A DNA stretch of 64,000 bases from Molossus alvarezi. Its lineage: Eukaryota > Chordata > Mammalia > Chiroptera > Molossidae. The notes beneath the pieces were generated by a model. It searched no databases, was not told the DNA's origin, and was given only the letters and a program-made list of their open reading frames with translations. Position numbers and translations under genes: made by a program. Shown in pieces: positions 1 to 12,249 of the stretch. Each line of letters opens with the position of its first letter. Position 1 is the first letter of the stretch. The stretch is from the NCBI GenBank assembly GCA_037176705.1, contig CM073885.1:218438290-218502289 (forward strand), written 5' to 3'.

Positions 1-455
<455 letters not shown>

Positions 456-739
456 TTAATTAAAAAGAATCAGAAACTATTGCCAAAATCATGTGATATC
501 ACTGAGGAGCCTAATCTCAAAGGGAAATAAACTGACTGTACCCAAGACAAAAGAAAGAACAGTAAGCAACTAATAAATTAGATTGAAACCCATGACTCTG
601 GCTTCCCTGTGCCAATCATGAAGTAGCACTTAAAGGACAGCATGCTTGTGTTTTAAAGGTCAAAATACCAAAATTTCATTTTGTATGTGAATACTTTTTT
701 ATGCAGTATGTGGAAATTATCACATATAAATTATTATAG

Positions 740-1220
740 TCTGGCGTATACTAGTGCCTACCCATCAGCCTCTGCCTCTTCTGTGATGACAAAACACTTA
801 TTTAAGATGAGACATCAATGGGATCAAGTGGGTGGTTCCCTCCTCCACTTTCAGGGGATGAACCAATATTGTTCTAAGGTGATAATGGGAATAGCATTTC
901 CACTTGTCAGTAACTGACTCAGGATTGGGTACTGAAGCCGTTTTTCTTAATGGGACATAAAGGAAAGTCTGCTGAGGATTGCAGGGAAAGATTTTCTACC
1001 CAGAAAAAAAGAGAGACTTGTGGTGAAGGTCCTGCTCTTCCTTCTGGCTTTTGGATTTTGTTGTATGAGAAGATGAAGTTAAGACCTACTGCAGCCATCT
1101 GTGGCCATGACATGAGAAAAAAGGGTCAGAGAGAAAATGATCTGGAACACTGTCATAATGAGAAGACTGAATTAGACAGCTCTGGAAACACCTCCATCCA
1201 GAACTCTTATGTGAGGTGAC
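740..1220 (+). repeat. Old dispersed mammalian repeat, class uncertain
   Basis: The segments gtcagtaactgactcaggat, tctggcttttggattttgtt, ctgcagccatctgtggccat and ccagaactcttatgtgaggt occur in this order in a dispersed MER-type mammalian repeat that I recognise but cannot name with certainty. It has no coding sense. Confidence 0.35.
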
Positions 1221-1924
1221 AAATACCCTCATTAGTATTTATGCCACAGTTATTTGGACAATCTGTTAACTGCACCTAAGTATCGTATCTGAAATACATA
1301 GCAAGGTATTCTAGAGAACAATTACTTCTGATACATTTAAACAAAGAACCCCACCTGAAGTTTTAAAAATGCATTTTGGCACAGAATATCTGTAGCTTAA
1401 TTATAATTTAAAACAAAAAGTAGTGCATCACTTTTATCAATTTGATAGCTCTTAAAAAGTAACACCCTGAGCAATGCTAAGTCAAAGCAGTCAAAGAAAA
1501 AGTTAACTACTGGGCATAAACAATAAGGAAAAAGAACTCCTAGTAGACTCCTAGTAGACTCCTAAATCAGTATAGATTCATTCCAGATACACCAAATCCT
1601 CCAACTGAAGTTATAAAAAACTGCACAACTACCACCTTTTAGATTTGGATTTTCATGATAATGTAAGAGAAATCAATACTTTAAGTAAGAGCTCTAACAA
1701 GGCAGGTCATTTCTCTAAGACTTCACTTAATATTCATTTCATATGCAAACATTAACAAATTAGTAGAATAAAGTGTTAAATTACACGGATTTTACTTGAT
1801 TAAAAAGTTTTTTAAATGCTGAAAGTTAGAATAAATCTAGATACGGAGGTGGTATAAATATAGGTCAAAATAAGTCATTTAAACAGCATTTGTTCTGAAA
1901 CATTTACCTAGCGATTCCCCTAGA

Positions 1925-2050
1925 ACGATGCTTCCCAAACACAACTATCCATCCAAATTGTCTGGTGAGCTGGTGTATGTGTGAAAATTTATCTTAAACA
2001 GTTTCTAGGTTCTGACTCCAAGTGTGAATCGGAAGGTCTCAGAGAAATTC
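1925..2050. mobile_element. Possible MER5B-like fragment
   Basis: The order gatgcttcccaaacacaact, then gttctgactccaagtgtg, is like a badly diverged MER5-type element. This is a weak call. Confidence 0.3.
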
Positions 2051-3840
2051 TAGTCTATATACATAATGCTAAATTCCCCCTACTCATTGTATTATTCTAC
2101 TTTTGTATATGTTTTTATTAATATCTAATCATGTACGTTCTTTATTAAGTGGGGGGTGAGGAGGGTACCTAAGATAGTTTTGATGCACAATCAAGACATG
2201 TAGCCACTGAATCAGAGTAAAAGCTCCTGGAGAAACCATGGATACTATACGTATATCCATTCTTAATCAACCACAGAACAAAGTCATTTTATCCCTGTGA
2301 ATAATAAAAATTAGGGGGATATATTAACTAAGTCCTCCTTTTAAAACCCATTTCTAAAAGTTAAAGTTTTCCAATTCCACTAATCCTAAATTAGACATAG
2401 ATCTGGTGCAATGTTAAGTATTGTACACAGAGATACTATGATTTATACCTAAATAACGTAAATAATGTTCATTAATAGTGACTGCTTTGGGAATGAAAGA
2501 GAATCATTTGTTTATATTTCTCCCAATACTATACTTTCCAGAATTTTCTGATTAAGTATTAGTTAGCTAATATTATTTCTATCTGAAGAATGCATTTAGT
2601 GGGGAGGTAAAAAATTAAGATATTCTTGTAATCCAAGCGAGGAATATCATCTCCTTGCCACTAATCCAGATCTACCAAATTTTTCATCACATATTTTTCC
2701 TCATAGAAGTCTTTCATGAGCAACCCAATTCATGCCCATCACTTCCTCAGGCACCTATATCTAGAGTTTTGACTATATATATTATCATGTACTTCAATTC
2801 TCAATTCATTTTTTACATAAATCAAAAGATTTGTGGCAGAAACCACAAATTCCACCTATTATATATTTCTATGTCCAAGTCAAGGCACCGTTTTCCAATT
2901 AATGCATAATTTAAAATTCCAATTATGACACTATAAAAGTATTATAAAGCATTCCAAATATTCTCAAAATCCCAAGAAAATAAAAGAATTAATGACAGAT
3001 ACTGGTTTGACAGAATAAAAGGGAAAATAAATGTATATTTATAAACGTGAATGAGAAAAAAAAATAATTGGTATCTTTTGTAATCTGCACACCATAAATG
3101 ATAGGCATCTGTGTGTATATATTCTGAAGAGTAATGACTCTCAGCCTCCCCTGGGTTTTTCCAAAGTAGAACTTAAGGCATGCAGGTGAAATGATCCCTG
3201 CATAACAAATCTCACCTCTCCTCACACATACAAAAAGGATTCAGATTAAAATGGAGTGGCTTTAAGCTGACCTAAATTTGCTCCAATTAGTAATATTAAA
3301 ATAATGACAGTGTAGCTTTCTTTCACCTGACTGAATACCACCTTGGAAAGCACTGCTCTAGAGATGCCATGTTCCCCTTAGTAACCATGTATGGATGTAA
3401 AACATGTATTTCTACAAACTAATTTTTCTTCCTGGTAAACCATTATTTATTCTTCCTATTAAGCTATTATTTTTTCATGCTTTAATTTGTCTTATTTTTA
3501 ATTTATTGATGATATACATTTTTGTAACTCCCCTCAAATTTATTAAGGTAACATTAAATAATAAAAAAGTGATTTCATTAATGGTAGCTATTATAATTAC
3601 TACTACAATTACTATTATGCTGCTGTAATTAACACTATTTTATGAAGGTTAGACTACACATTTTAAAGAATACAAAAATGAAACACAGGGTTTGATAAAC
3701 AAGCTAATATTAGCACAATAATAGTCAGAGTTTATATTTACCTGCTTAAACATGCCCCAAATCATTTGTAAATACACATATAAGTTAAATGTCATACATA
3801 ATTAAAGCCTAAAATCAGTTTTATAAAATAATTCTTATTT

Positions 3841-4036
3841 TTTTCAATGTTTTCACTGATTTTTAAAGAGACAGCTAGAAACATCGATGTGAGAGAGAAA
3901 CATCAATCGGCTCCCCCCTCTCATGCCCCCTCCTGGAAATCCAGCCTGAAACCTGGGCATGTGCCCTGACCAGGAATCAAACCAGGACCTCTCAGTCCAT
4001 GGGAAGATGCTCAACCCACTGAACCAAACCAGTGAG
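3841..4036 (-). mobile_element. VES-type SINE, ATCAATAAA-tail class
   Basis: A reverse-oriented tRNA-derived SINE. The head (gaaccaaaccagtgagg) is at the right and the A-rich tail (reverse, tttttcaatgttttcactga) at the left. The flanks share aataattctt. It is diverged. Confidence 0.85.
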
Positions 4037-4108
4037 GCAATAATTCTTCATTTTAAAGACATGGAAATGTGGGCAATAATTCTTCATTTTAAAGACTTGG
4101 AAATGTGC
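4037..4108 (+). repeat. 36-bp tandem duplication
   Basis: Two adjacent 36-bp units (4037-4072 and 4073-4108) starting gcaataattcttcattttaa differ at the A/T in aaagac(a/t)tggaa and at the last base. The end of the second unit is the target of the SINE at 4108. Confidence 0.9.
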
Positions 4109-4322
4109 CTGGCTGGTGTGGCTCAGTGGATTAAGTGTAGTCCCATGGATTGAGAGGTCCCAGTCTGATTCCAGGTCAGGGCATATGCCCGGGTTTCGGG
4201 CTTGATCCCCAGTAGGGAGCAGGCAGGAGGCAGCCAATCAATGTTTCTCACATCGATGTTTCTATCCCTCTCCCTTCCTCTCCTCTAAAAAATCAATAAA
4301 AATGTATTTAAAAAATAAAAAA
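4108..4322 (+). mobile_element. VES-type SINE, ATCAATAAA-tail class
   Basis: A tRNA-like head with Pol III A-box (TGGCTCAGTGGATTAAG) and a decayed B-box, ending aatcaataaaaatgtattta. It has a perfect 17-bp target-site duplication, AAAGACTTGGAAATGTG (4091-4107 and 4323-4339). Confidence 0.95.
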
Positions 4323-4589
4323 AAAGACTTGGAAATGTGAGGAGTTAAATAAAAGCTAAAATAATCTTTTTTTACCACTATAAGCTCCCCCTCTATATTT
4401 TGGTTTCTTGAAATCTGTATCTAATGGAAAGCAATCCACCAGAGCCATTCAAATTGATGCCTAAATGAACCCTCTCCCATGCACTTTAGGTAGAAATGTC
4501 TTGTAAATTGACTGTGTTTACTGAAAACATTACTCTAACTCTACAACCACAATACAAGAAAAAATAAATGCCTGGTAGAACAGAACTTC

Positions 4590-5300
4590 AAAAACCCTTG
4601 GAATTTCCAGACACAAGTATGTTTTTGTTATGCTAATGAGATGATGGGGGGGGAGGGGTCCTAGAGGCTGTCAGGATAAATGCTGGTCCCAGAAAACCCA
4701 ACTGAATACATAATTACTGGGGCTGAAACATTTCAGCCTCAGGCGCCCATTCCCATCCCACCTTTTGACCTTTGGGGAGAAAAAGAAGGGTTAAAGATTG
4801 AGTTCAATCATGTGGCCAGCAATTTAATCAATCATGTCTATGTAAAGCAATCTCAACATAAACTCTGAATAACAAAATCCTGAGAGCTTCCTGGTTGGTG
4901 AACCTACTGATACACTGGTATAATGAATAACTGATATATTGGGAGACTTGATGCCCCTGCCCTAAAGACCTTTCTGGACCTTGTCCTATATACCTGTTCA
5001 TTTGAGTTTTTCTTTTGTATCCTTTATAATAAAATGGTAATCATAAGCATAGTACTTGCTGAGTTTTGTGAGTCATTCTACCAAATGATCCAATCTAAAG
5101 AGGGATGATGAAAACTTCCAAATATGTAGTCAAGCCAGTCCATCAGAAGTGTAGATGGACCTGGGGGCCACCTGAAGTGGGGGTAATCTTGTGAAACTGA
5201 GCCCTTTAATTTATGGCTCTGAATTTACTCTGGGTGGTGTCAGAACTGAACTGACAACCCAGGTCATATAGAAGAACTGTTGTTGAAATGCAACCACTTA
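4590..5300 (+). mobile_element. Solo LTR-like remnant of an endogenous retrovirus
   Basis: A roughly 700-bp stretch with the retroviral LTR plan. Its middle reads gcttcctggttggtgaacc and cctttataataaaatggtaa, with AATAAA at 5028-5033. It continues with cttgctgagttttgtgagtc and cacctgaagtgggggtaatc. I recall this arrangement from dispersed mammalian LTRs. There are no flanking gag, pol or env remains, so it is a recombined solo LTR. The boundaries and family are uncertain. Confidence 0.5.
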
Positions 5301-6323
5301 TCCAGAAGTAATAGTTACAGATTTATTGTGTCTTCTGCTTAGGAAAAGGAGAATACGTCCAACCAACAATTTAAAAAACTTTAAACCTAACCATAATTCA
5401 GAATGCAATGATCAAAAAGGGCCTGGAAGTCAGTACCAGATATTTCGGAGACATGCAATACTGAATTAGTGAGTACTTAATAAATATTTATATCTTCATT
5501 TAATTAGACTTCCTAACAGGTTGCAGAGCACTTCTTTAAATTGTCACAGCTTCCTGTCTATATCATAACATACCTGATCCTATCTGTTGATCATTCTGTC
5601 TCTTTCACTAGATGTTAGGCAACCTGACTAGGCAACCTGACTAGGGCCTCACTGGAAAAGCTGTTTATCTTTTATTTTTTTTATAGAAGACAATCTCATT
5701 CAACATAATGTAGTTAACAATGTACCAAAAGTATCATTATTAAAAGTTGGAAACTCTTTCAGAGAGTGTAGCTATGAATTCACTTGAAGATAACTTTATA
5801 ATAATCACTAATGTATTTAGAAAAGTGACTTAATTTACAATTACAGAACACTGAGTAATGAACACATTCTCATAAAGTCAATAGAAAATGCAAAATGAAT
5901 AATCAATGTGTTTAGAGCATAACTATTAAAACACTTTAGAATTAACCAAATGGCTCCAAAAAAAAACACGGTATTTTTAAATGCCTTGTTAAAACTAACA
6001 TACACTAGCTTCTGTGGCATAACCTGACTATAAGTAAAAAAATTTCCTAGTCAATAAATTAATTTCATCAGGCATAATGTGCATTCAATGAATGACTCTC
6101 GGCTCCTAATCAGTACTTTCTTTCCAAAGAATTGAAAATCCAACATGGGATATATTATATAAAATTAGATACCAATAATGTTTGCTATAACTCTTGGTTT
6201 CTGCTCATTTTCTTAGCCAACACATGGAAGGACACTATTCATTCCCAAAATGGTACAGAACTGTCAATAGAATTGGGAGAAAAAGGTTATCAAAATTGAG
6301 ATGTTATTAAAACATTGATTCAG

Positions 6324-6481
6324 CCCTGGCCGGTTTGGCTCAGCGGTTAGAGCGTTGGCCTCCGGTCCTGAGAGACCCGGGTTCGGTTCCCGCTAAGGGC
6401 ATGTACCTCAATTGCAGTTTGTCCCCGGGCCTGGTTGGGTCGTGTGGGTGGTAACCACTCGACGTGTCCCTTTCACGTCGA

Positions 6482-6538
<57 letters not shown>

Positions 6539-6593
6539 CTCTATCTGAACAAAAAATGGAAAAAATATCCTCGGGTGAGGATAAAAAAACAAC
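6324..6593 (+). mobile_element. VES-type SINE, terminal-hairpin class
   Basis: Near-consensus head (ctggccggtttggctcagcg; B-box GGTTCGGTTCC), a long pure (TC)n run at about 6487-6532, and the end tcctcgggtgagga. Perfect 13-bp duplication AACATTGATTCAG (6311-6323 and 6594-6606). Confidence 0.96.
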
Positions 6594-7129
6594 AACATTG
6601 ATTCAGCAAGGATCCTCAATGTATGCCAAAATCCTTGATGAAACATTAATGAGAAATGGGATAATCACATCATGCCAAAGTATGAAAACGAAAAACATTC
6701 CTTTACAAGGAAGAAATCTTGGCATCACTAATACTGGCATTAATGTTGACGTTATATGCTTCCTGATGTGATGCAATATGAAGTAAACAGCATCACATAT
6801 AAGGTAACTCTGCCAAAAACCTTTAACCTAGTAAGTCTTAAGGCCTAACTTCCAGTTAAGAAAACAGGCTAGAGGGAAAATAATAACACAAAGAAATAAT
6901 CAGACAAAGTCCAAGATTTTGACTCTCTGGCTAATTGTTTTGTACAGTGTTCCACATGTGAAGTAAAAAAGAAAACAAGGGAGGTAAATTATTCTAGATT
7001 GTAAAAGACATTACAATAAAGTGCTATACATAATCTTCCATTAAATCCAATTTTGAAAAATTATAAAATATGTTTTTTGTTGGTGAACAATTTGAAAGTC
7101 AGTTATATCACATCATTTTACTCTTTAAT

Positions 7130-7390
7130 ATTTAACGAGTACTGGGTGAAAGAGATGAAGAAATTAAGTACAAGTTGGTAGTTACAAAACAGGGGATGTA
7201 AAGTACAGCACAGAGAACATAGTCTTTCATATTGCTATAACTGTGTATGGTGCCAAGTGGGTACTGGAAATATCAGGGCAAACATCTTGTAAAGTATATG
7301 ATTGTCTAACCACTATACTGTATCCCTGAAACTAATACAAAATAATATTGACTGTAAACTGCATTTGAAAAATAAATAATACTTAACAGG
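7130..7390 (+). mobile_element. L1 3'-end fragment
   Basis: A 3' UTR-type stretch (tgtgtatggtgccaagtggg, actgtatccctgaaactaat) ending in an A-rich tail at about 7380. The same module recurs at 55440-55560. Confidence 0.65.
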
Positions 7391-7439
7391 TACTTAAACA
7401 CATACACACTCTTAAAATGGGTATATTATCCTAAATAAC

Positions 7440-7655
7440 CATAGTACCTCTGTCCCACCTAAGAAAATGAACAATTATTCTTCTAGAACATAGTCCTTAT
7501 TCAAAATTATCCATGTGTTATTTTTAAAATGTAAAGAAAATATGATAAAATCGTAGTAATTGAATCTACATGATGGGTATATATGGTTAGTCACTGTAAT
7601 AGTCTTTCAAGTTTTCAGTATATTTTGAAATTTTTCATAATAAATTTGGAAAAAA
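7440..7655 (+). mobile_element. L1 3'-end fragment, second
   Basis: It ends with tttcataataaatttggaa followed by A-rich sequence, typical of L1MC/L1MD-type 3' ends. It is distinct from the neighbouring fragment. Confidence 0.5.
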
Positions 7656-8384
7656 AAACAAGAAACACAGGATTCTTTTCCCCAGGTAATTCTTCTCTCC
7701 CTTGGCATCCAACAACCCCACCACTGGCACTGAGAATTATTATTTTACAAGACACTGCTACTTGTTAATCAGACTCACAACTTCCCCAAAGGCACCATAA
7801 GTCTCTTGCCACTGAAAATGTTTATGGTATCCTAGATACCTACGGCTCCAACATCCCAAAACACACAAGCACTTCATGTTTATGAAAAACTGGGCTTTAG
7901 CAGTATTGACTCCTATCAAGTTTGTTTCCCTAGGAAAGAAAGAAGAGATGGAAGAAAAGGATAAAATTGCACATGGTCATTCTGTATTGTGTTCTTCTTC
8001 AGACATCATGCAAATCAACAAGAGAAAATACTAAGCTATCGGCAACTTCTGGTTTCAACCACTGCCAAAGAAAGCAATGTCATTTGAAAACTGTCTTCAA
8101 GGTAAGTGGAACAGGCACTATTTGATTGTGGGATCTGAGCCCAAGATCTGCCTACACAATGACCACTGGCCTGTGGTACATCTGACTTTCAAAATGTTAG
8201 ATTAAAGCAATGACTCTAGAATTTTCTTTTAAACTAAAAATATCCCTAAAGAGGATTACTAACTTAAATTCTTGCCAAAGTTATTGTATCAGTAAGTGCT
8301 ATCTAGGACAATGCAATAAAAGAATGAGTCAGGTGCCATTGAATGGGTGGGGAATGGGAGAAGAGTTGGAAAGAGAAGAAAAGG

Positions 8385-8565
8385 CAAGAACACAACATAC
8401 AAAGCGTTTCCAAGTACATTATTTAATTCTCATACGATTGTGAGGCAATTTAACTGTTATTCTCATTCTCATACAGATGAGGAATTAACTAAGCACTGAG
8501 AAAAAGGGTAAGCAGCTAGTCCAATAACACAAAGCTGATAAGATGAAGCCAGAGGTCTTTCTTTT
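8385..8565 (+). repeat. MIR fragment
   Basis: The order ttatttaattctcatacgat, then cagatgaggaattaactaag, then gtccaataacacaaagctga, follows the MIR core and 3' part. Confidence 0.6.
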
Positions 8566-8601
8566 TTCCCCTTATAAATCTCAAGTTCTAACAATTTTTA
8601 T

Positions 8602-8681
8602 TTATTTTACTTATTTTTTAATCCTTACCCAAGGATATTTTTCTATTTATTTTCAGTTAGAGTGGGAGGGAAAGAAGGAGA

Positions 8682-8739
<58 letters not shown>

Positions 8740-8880
8740 AAGAGAGAAATATCGATGTGAGAGAGACTCATCAACTGGCTGCCTCCCTCACGATCACGAA
8801 TCCCAACCGAGGTACATGATCGAACCCCCAACTCTGGTCCATGGGCCGGCCCTGTAACCAATGAGCCAAATCGACCAGGG
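8602..8880 (-). mobile_element. VES-type SINE, terminal-hairpin class
   Basis: A reverse copy with an expanded (GA)n run. The flanks ctcaagttctaacaattttt and ctcatattctaaccattttt are a diverged duplication of about 20 bp, so this is an older insertion. The low-complexity ORFs here on both strands come from the (GA)n run. Confidence 0.93.
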
Positions 8881-9210
8881 CTCATATTCTAACCATTTTT
8901 ATGTCCACACCTGTCCTTGTTAATTAAGCCATAAGAAATCTAGATATATAATTACAAATGGGAGGATCTGGGAATCACATTAAAAATTAGGAGGAATAAA
9001 ACAAAAATTGGGGAATCGGAACAGAATAATGCCCTCCCACACCCATAGTTTTTTCTTGCTGGAACTTTACTTAGTAGGCAGTATTCCTTATATAGAAGAT
9101 GTCTGTAGGTCAAAACTGTGTTCAATTTGGACTACACAGTACCTTAGAAAATTGTGCTACTTTGGATGACAACCTAGATTTTTCAGTTTCTCTTGAAAAA
9201 CTTGGACATA

Positions 9211-9426
9211 GCCTGGCCGGTGTGGCTCAGTGGATTCAGCGTCATCCCATGACTGAGAGGTCCAGGTTCAATTCCCTTTCAGGGCACATGACCAGGTTTC
9301 AGAGTCGATCCCCAGTAGGGAGGTATGCAGGAGGTAGCCTATTGACGTTTCGCTCTCACATCGATGTTTCTCTCTATATATTAAAAAAAAATCAATAAAA
9401 GCTTTCTTTTTTAAAAAAAAAGAAAG
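9211..9426 (+). mobile_element. VES-type SINE, ATCAATAAA-tail class
   Basis: Head gcctggccggtgtggctcag, body with ccccagtagggaggtatgca, and an A-rich tail. Duplication of about 11 bp (AAAAACTTGGA) on both sides. Confidence 0.9.
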
Positions 9427-9689
9427 AAAAAACTTGGAAATAAAGAAAGATTGGGCCCTCATTCCTATAAGACATCAATCAAACAGCAGTCAGTTGCTGT
9501 ATGTATCCTTTACATCAGCATGTGCTCTGCAATTCATCACTGCTCCCTCTACTTTCGACTGTTTGAATGCTCTCACTGGACCACATCATTCTTCTCCATT
9601 GCCTGCCTGCCTGCCTGTGCAGGGATCTGAGTTTGCAGTCTCTACAACAGGAACTTCCAAAAATTTATCCACGATATTTATACTTGTTT

Positions 9690-9825
9690 TACTTACTCAG
9701 TGCCTTTCTGCAACAGGGTTTTAAGTTCCCTAAGGCAGGGATGTGTACACCCTCCTCAATGAGAATATCATCAATGCCTACCACCTTGCATGGCACTCAA
9801 GTATTTGTTGAGTGAATGACTTAAC
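9690..9825 (+). repeat. L2 3' end
   Basis: aagttccctaaggcagggat followed by cactcaagtatttgttgagtg is the L2 3' terminus. Confidence 0.65.
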
Positions 9826-9982
9826 ATTAATAAACTGGTTCTACTGGAAGTAGTTCTAATGGCTATACTGATTCTTTGTGAATAAAAAAGCAATTAATCT
9901 CTAATTCATCATTTTCTCTTGGTTTGACAATAGTACTTGTAATATAAGCTACATATTCTGAGAACAATTTACCATGTAAATC

Positions 9983-10050
9983 ATTCATCCATTCATTCAA
10001 CAATATAAATTAACTGCTCACAGGTGCCAAGCACTGTAAAAGGTGCTAGA
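9983..10050 (-). repeat. L2 3' end, reverse
   Basis: atccattcattcaacaatat followed by gtgccaagcactgtaaaagg is a reverse L2 end, facing the plus-strand L2 at 9690. Confidence 0.55.
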
Positions 10051-10059
10051 TGCAAGGAA

Positions 10060-10350
10060 CAAAACTAACTAGAGGTTTACCCCCTTTCTTTCCTGGGGCT
10101 GAGGTGCCGCCCATTATAAAAGATCCCAGTGCCCAAAGCTCAGGGTTCCTCTCCAGTAACGAAACCCACTGCATGTGCAGGTGTCACCTGGCCCTCCCAC
10201 ACAGACGTGGGAACTGGAGCCAATGCTCATGCTCTGGCTATAGTTATTGCTGTGAGTAATAAAATCCTTTGTGTCTTCCCTCTTCTGCCAGCAACCAAGA
10301 AACTATGGCAGGCTACCTTGTCAGCTTACAAGTGGGGTAAAATCTCAAAC
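10060..10350 (+). mobile_element. LTR-like fragment
   Basis: TATAAA at 10115-10120 and AATAAA at 10258-10263 are spaced about 140 bp apart in a GC-richer island, followed by a tcctttgtgtcttccctctt U5-like stretch. The spacing is that of a U3-R-U5 unit. It sits beside an L2 fragment. No family is assigned. Confidence 0.35.
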
Positions 10351-10649
10351 TCTTAACAGTTCTTGACAGACAACAGGAAAGGTTTGGGATAAAATATCAA
10401 GAGCACAGTTGGGCACATCCAACTGGAGATACGAAATTGGCAGTTAGATTTCCAAGTATATGGTCCAGAGAAAAGCTCAAGAGACATATATATCTTAGAG
10501 AGTCATCCTCATTTATATGTTCCTTTATCATTTATCATTATTTAAAGCCACAAGAAATAGTTGTTTCTTACAGAAAAAAAAATCCCACAAAAAATAATTA
10601 TTTAATGATTTAAAGCATCATTGTATTTGTTAGCAAAGATGTTCTAGAA

Positions 10650-10839
10650 CAGTAGTTCTCAACCTTCCTAATGCCGCGAACCTTTAATACAGTTCCTCAC
10701 GTTGTGGTGACCCCCAACCATAAAATTATTTTCATTGCTACTTCATAACTGTAATTTTGCTAGTTATGTCTTAGGCGACCCCTGTGAAAGGGTCATTAAA
10801 CACCCAAAGGGGTAACGACCCACAGGTTGAGAACTGCTG
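10650..10839. mobile_element. SPIN-related hAT MITE
   Basis: A 190-bp element with ends CAGTAGTTCTCAACC and GGTTGAGAACTGCTG (inverted repeats, one mismatch) and the same subterminal blocks as the 13.7-kb SPIN element (TTAATACAGTTCCTC, CCTGTGAAAGGGTC, CCAAAGGGGT). The middle differs: it has an AT-rich section (ccataaaattattttcattg) instead of the GGTCTTAGG hairpin. The flanking 8-mers (ttctagaa and tataataa) do not make a convincing duplication. It is a sister non-autonomous family or an older member of the same hAT group. Confidence 0.75.
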
Positions 10840-11388
10840 TATAATAAATAATTTTGTATGCACTCTTGGTGAATGTGGAAATTAGTAAAATATTTCCACC
10901 ATAATAATATGTCAAAATTATACATCTTATATCAAGAGGCTTAAAAATATTCATATTCTTTGTCTCGATTTTATTTATAGAATTCCAACATAAGTAAATT
11001 ATTACTGAAAATGTGGAAACCTGTATTTCCAGCAACATGCAAATGATTAATAATAGTAAATAATGCAACACAAGATAGCATTTTGTGTAGGCATTTAAAA
11101 TGCTTACAAAAATACTAATATAAATATCTTATAAACTAAATACAAAATAATCTCAGTTGGCTTGAGGTACAGCTGAATTCAGGACACCAAGTTTCTGTTT
11201 TTCAGCCAATAAAATCCCTTTAATGTGAACTAATTTGAGATGGGTTCCTTTTGTTTACAGTCAACAGAGTCCTAAACAGGCATCAAGGACATTAGCTGTT
11301 AGGTGAATCCCTGGGAGCTAGCCATCATTTGTAAGATTTCCATAGGAATGCAAATATCAAGTATTTCTCATTAACTAAGAACTATGTG

Positions 11389-12249
11389 CAGTCATATGCT
11401 GCGTAACGATGTTTTGGTCAATGACAAACCACACGTACAATGGTGATCCTTATTTTGATTATAATGGAGCTGGAAAATTCCTATTGTCTAGTAACATCAT
11501 AGCCATCATAATGTCATTGTGCAACACATCACTCATGTGTTTGTAGTGATGCTGTATAAACAAACTACTGTAATGACAGTCATATAAAAGTATAGCACAG
11601 CCCAGGCCAGTTTGGCTCTGCAGTTAAAGCGTCGGGGCCCTCAGACCAAAGAGTCACAGGTTCAATTCTGATCAAGTGCACGTACCTGGGTTGTGGTTCG
11701 TTCCCCAGCCCTGGTCTCTCTCTCCCCCTTCCTCCCACTCTATCTGAAAATAAATGGAATAATAACCTCAAGTGAGGATTCAAAAAAAAAAAAAAAGTAT
11801 AGCACATACAATTATGTATAACAGTACATAATACTCAATGATAATAAATGACTATGTTACTGGCTTATGTATTTACTACACAATACCTTTTTATCATCAC
11901 TTTAAAGTGTACTCTTTCTACTTACAGGGGGAAAGGAGTTTGCTGTAAAACAGTATGCTGTGTTATGTATACCCACCCACAGCAGGCTCACACATTTCAC
12001 ATTTACTGCATCTCTTGATAGCATCATTTTCTCTTGTGCTTAAAATCAATCTCCTGTTGTCTGGTATAGTAACATGCTACACAGGCTTGTAGCCTAGGAG
12101 TAATAAGCTATATCAAACAATCTAGGTGTGTAAGTAGGCTATACAATCTAGGTTTGTGTAAATACAATCTGTAATGTTCACACAAGTACAAAATTCCCTA
12201 ACGACACATTTCTCAGAATGTATCTCCATCATTAAGCAGCACATGACTG
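11389..12249. mobile_element. Tigger/pogo-type DNA transposon remnant (Zombi/Tigger4-like)
   Basis: The left end CAGTCATATGCTGCGTAACG and the right end CGTTAAGCRGCACATGACTG form degraded inverted repeats. Inside are the recognisable segments TATAATGGAGCTGGAAAATT, GTGATGCTGTATAAACAAAC and GTAGCCTAGGAG, which I recall from Tigger4/Zombi-class elements. It is internally deleted relative to a full transposon, has no transposase frame, and is interrupted by a SINE at 11600-11793. The right flank begins with TA; the left flank has decayed to TG. Confidence 0.7.
11600..11792 (+). mobile_element. VES-type SINE inside the Tigger element
   Basis: A hairpin-class copy with a shortened body. Perfect 14-bp duplication AAAAGTATAGCACA on both sides (about 11586-11599 and 11793-11806), which places it precisely within the older transposon. 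Confidence 0.93.

Noticed and set aside
4590..5300. A complete endogenous retrovirus
   Set aside because: Only an LTR-like unit is present. No internal gag, pol or env-like sequence lies on either side.
6324..6400. tRNA-like gene (A-box and B-box present), with many similar ones
   Set aside because: These are the tRNA-derived heads of VES-type SINEs. They continue into a SINE body and tail, carry target duplications and do not fold as complete tRNAs.
6412..6771. 119-codon plus-strand frame with a Ser-Leu repeat
   Set aside because: It begins in a SINE body and its Ser/Leu run is the (TC)n microsatellite. Similar Ser-Leu or Arg-Glu frames at 8543, 21070, 33609 and 61501 have the same origin.
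9099..9815. Several 80-100-codon frames in the 9.1-9.8 kb region
   Set aside because: They cross a SINE and an L2 end, lack splice or domain evidence and overlap each other in different frames.
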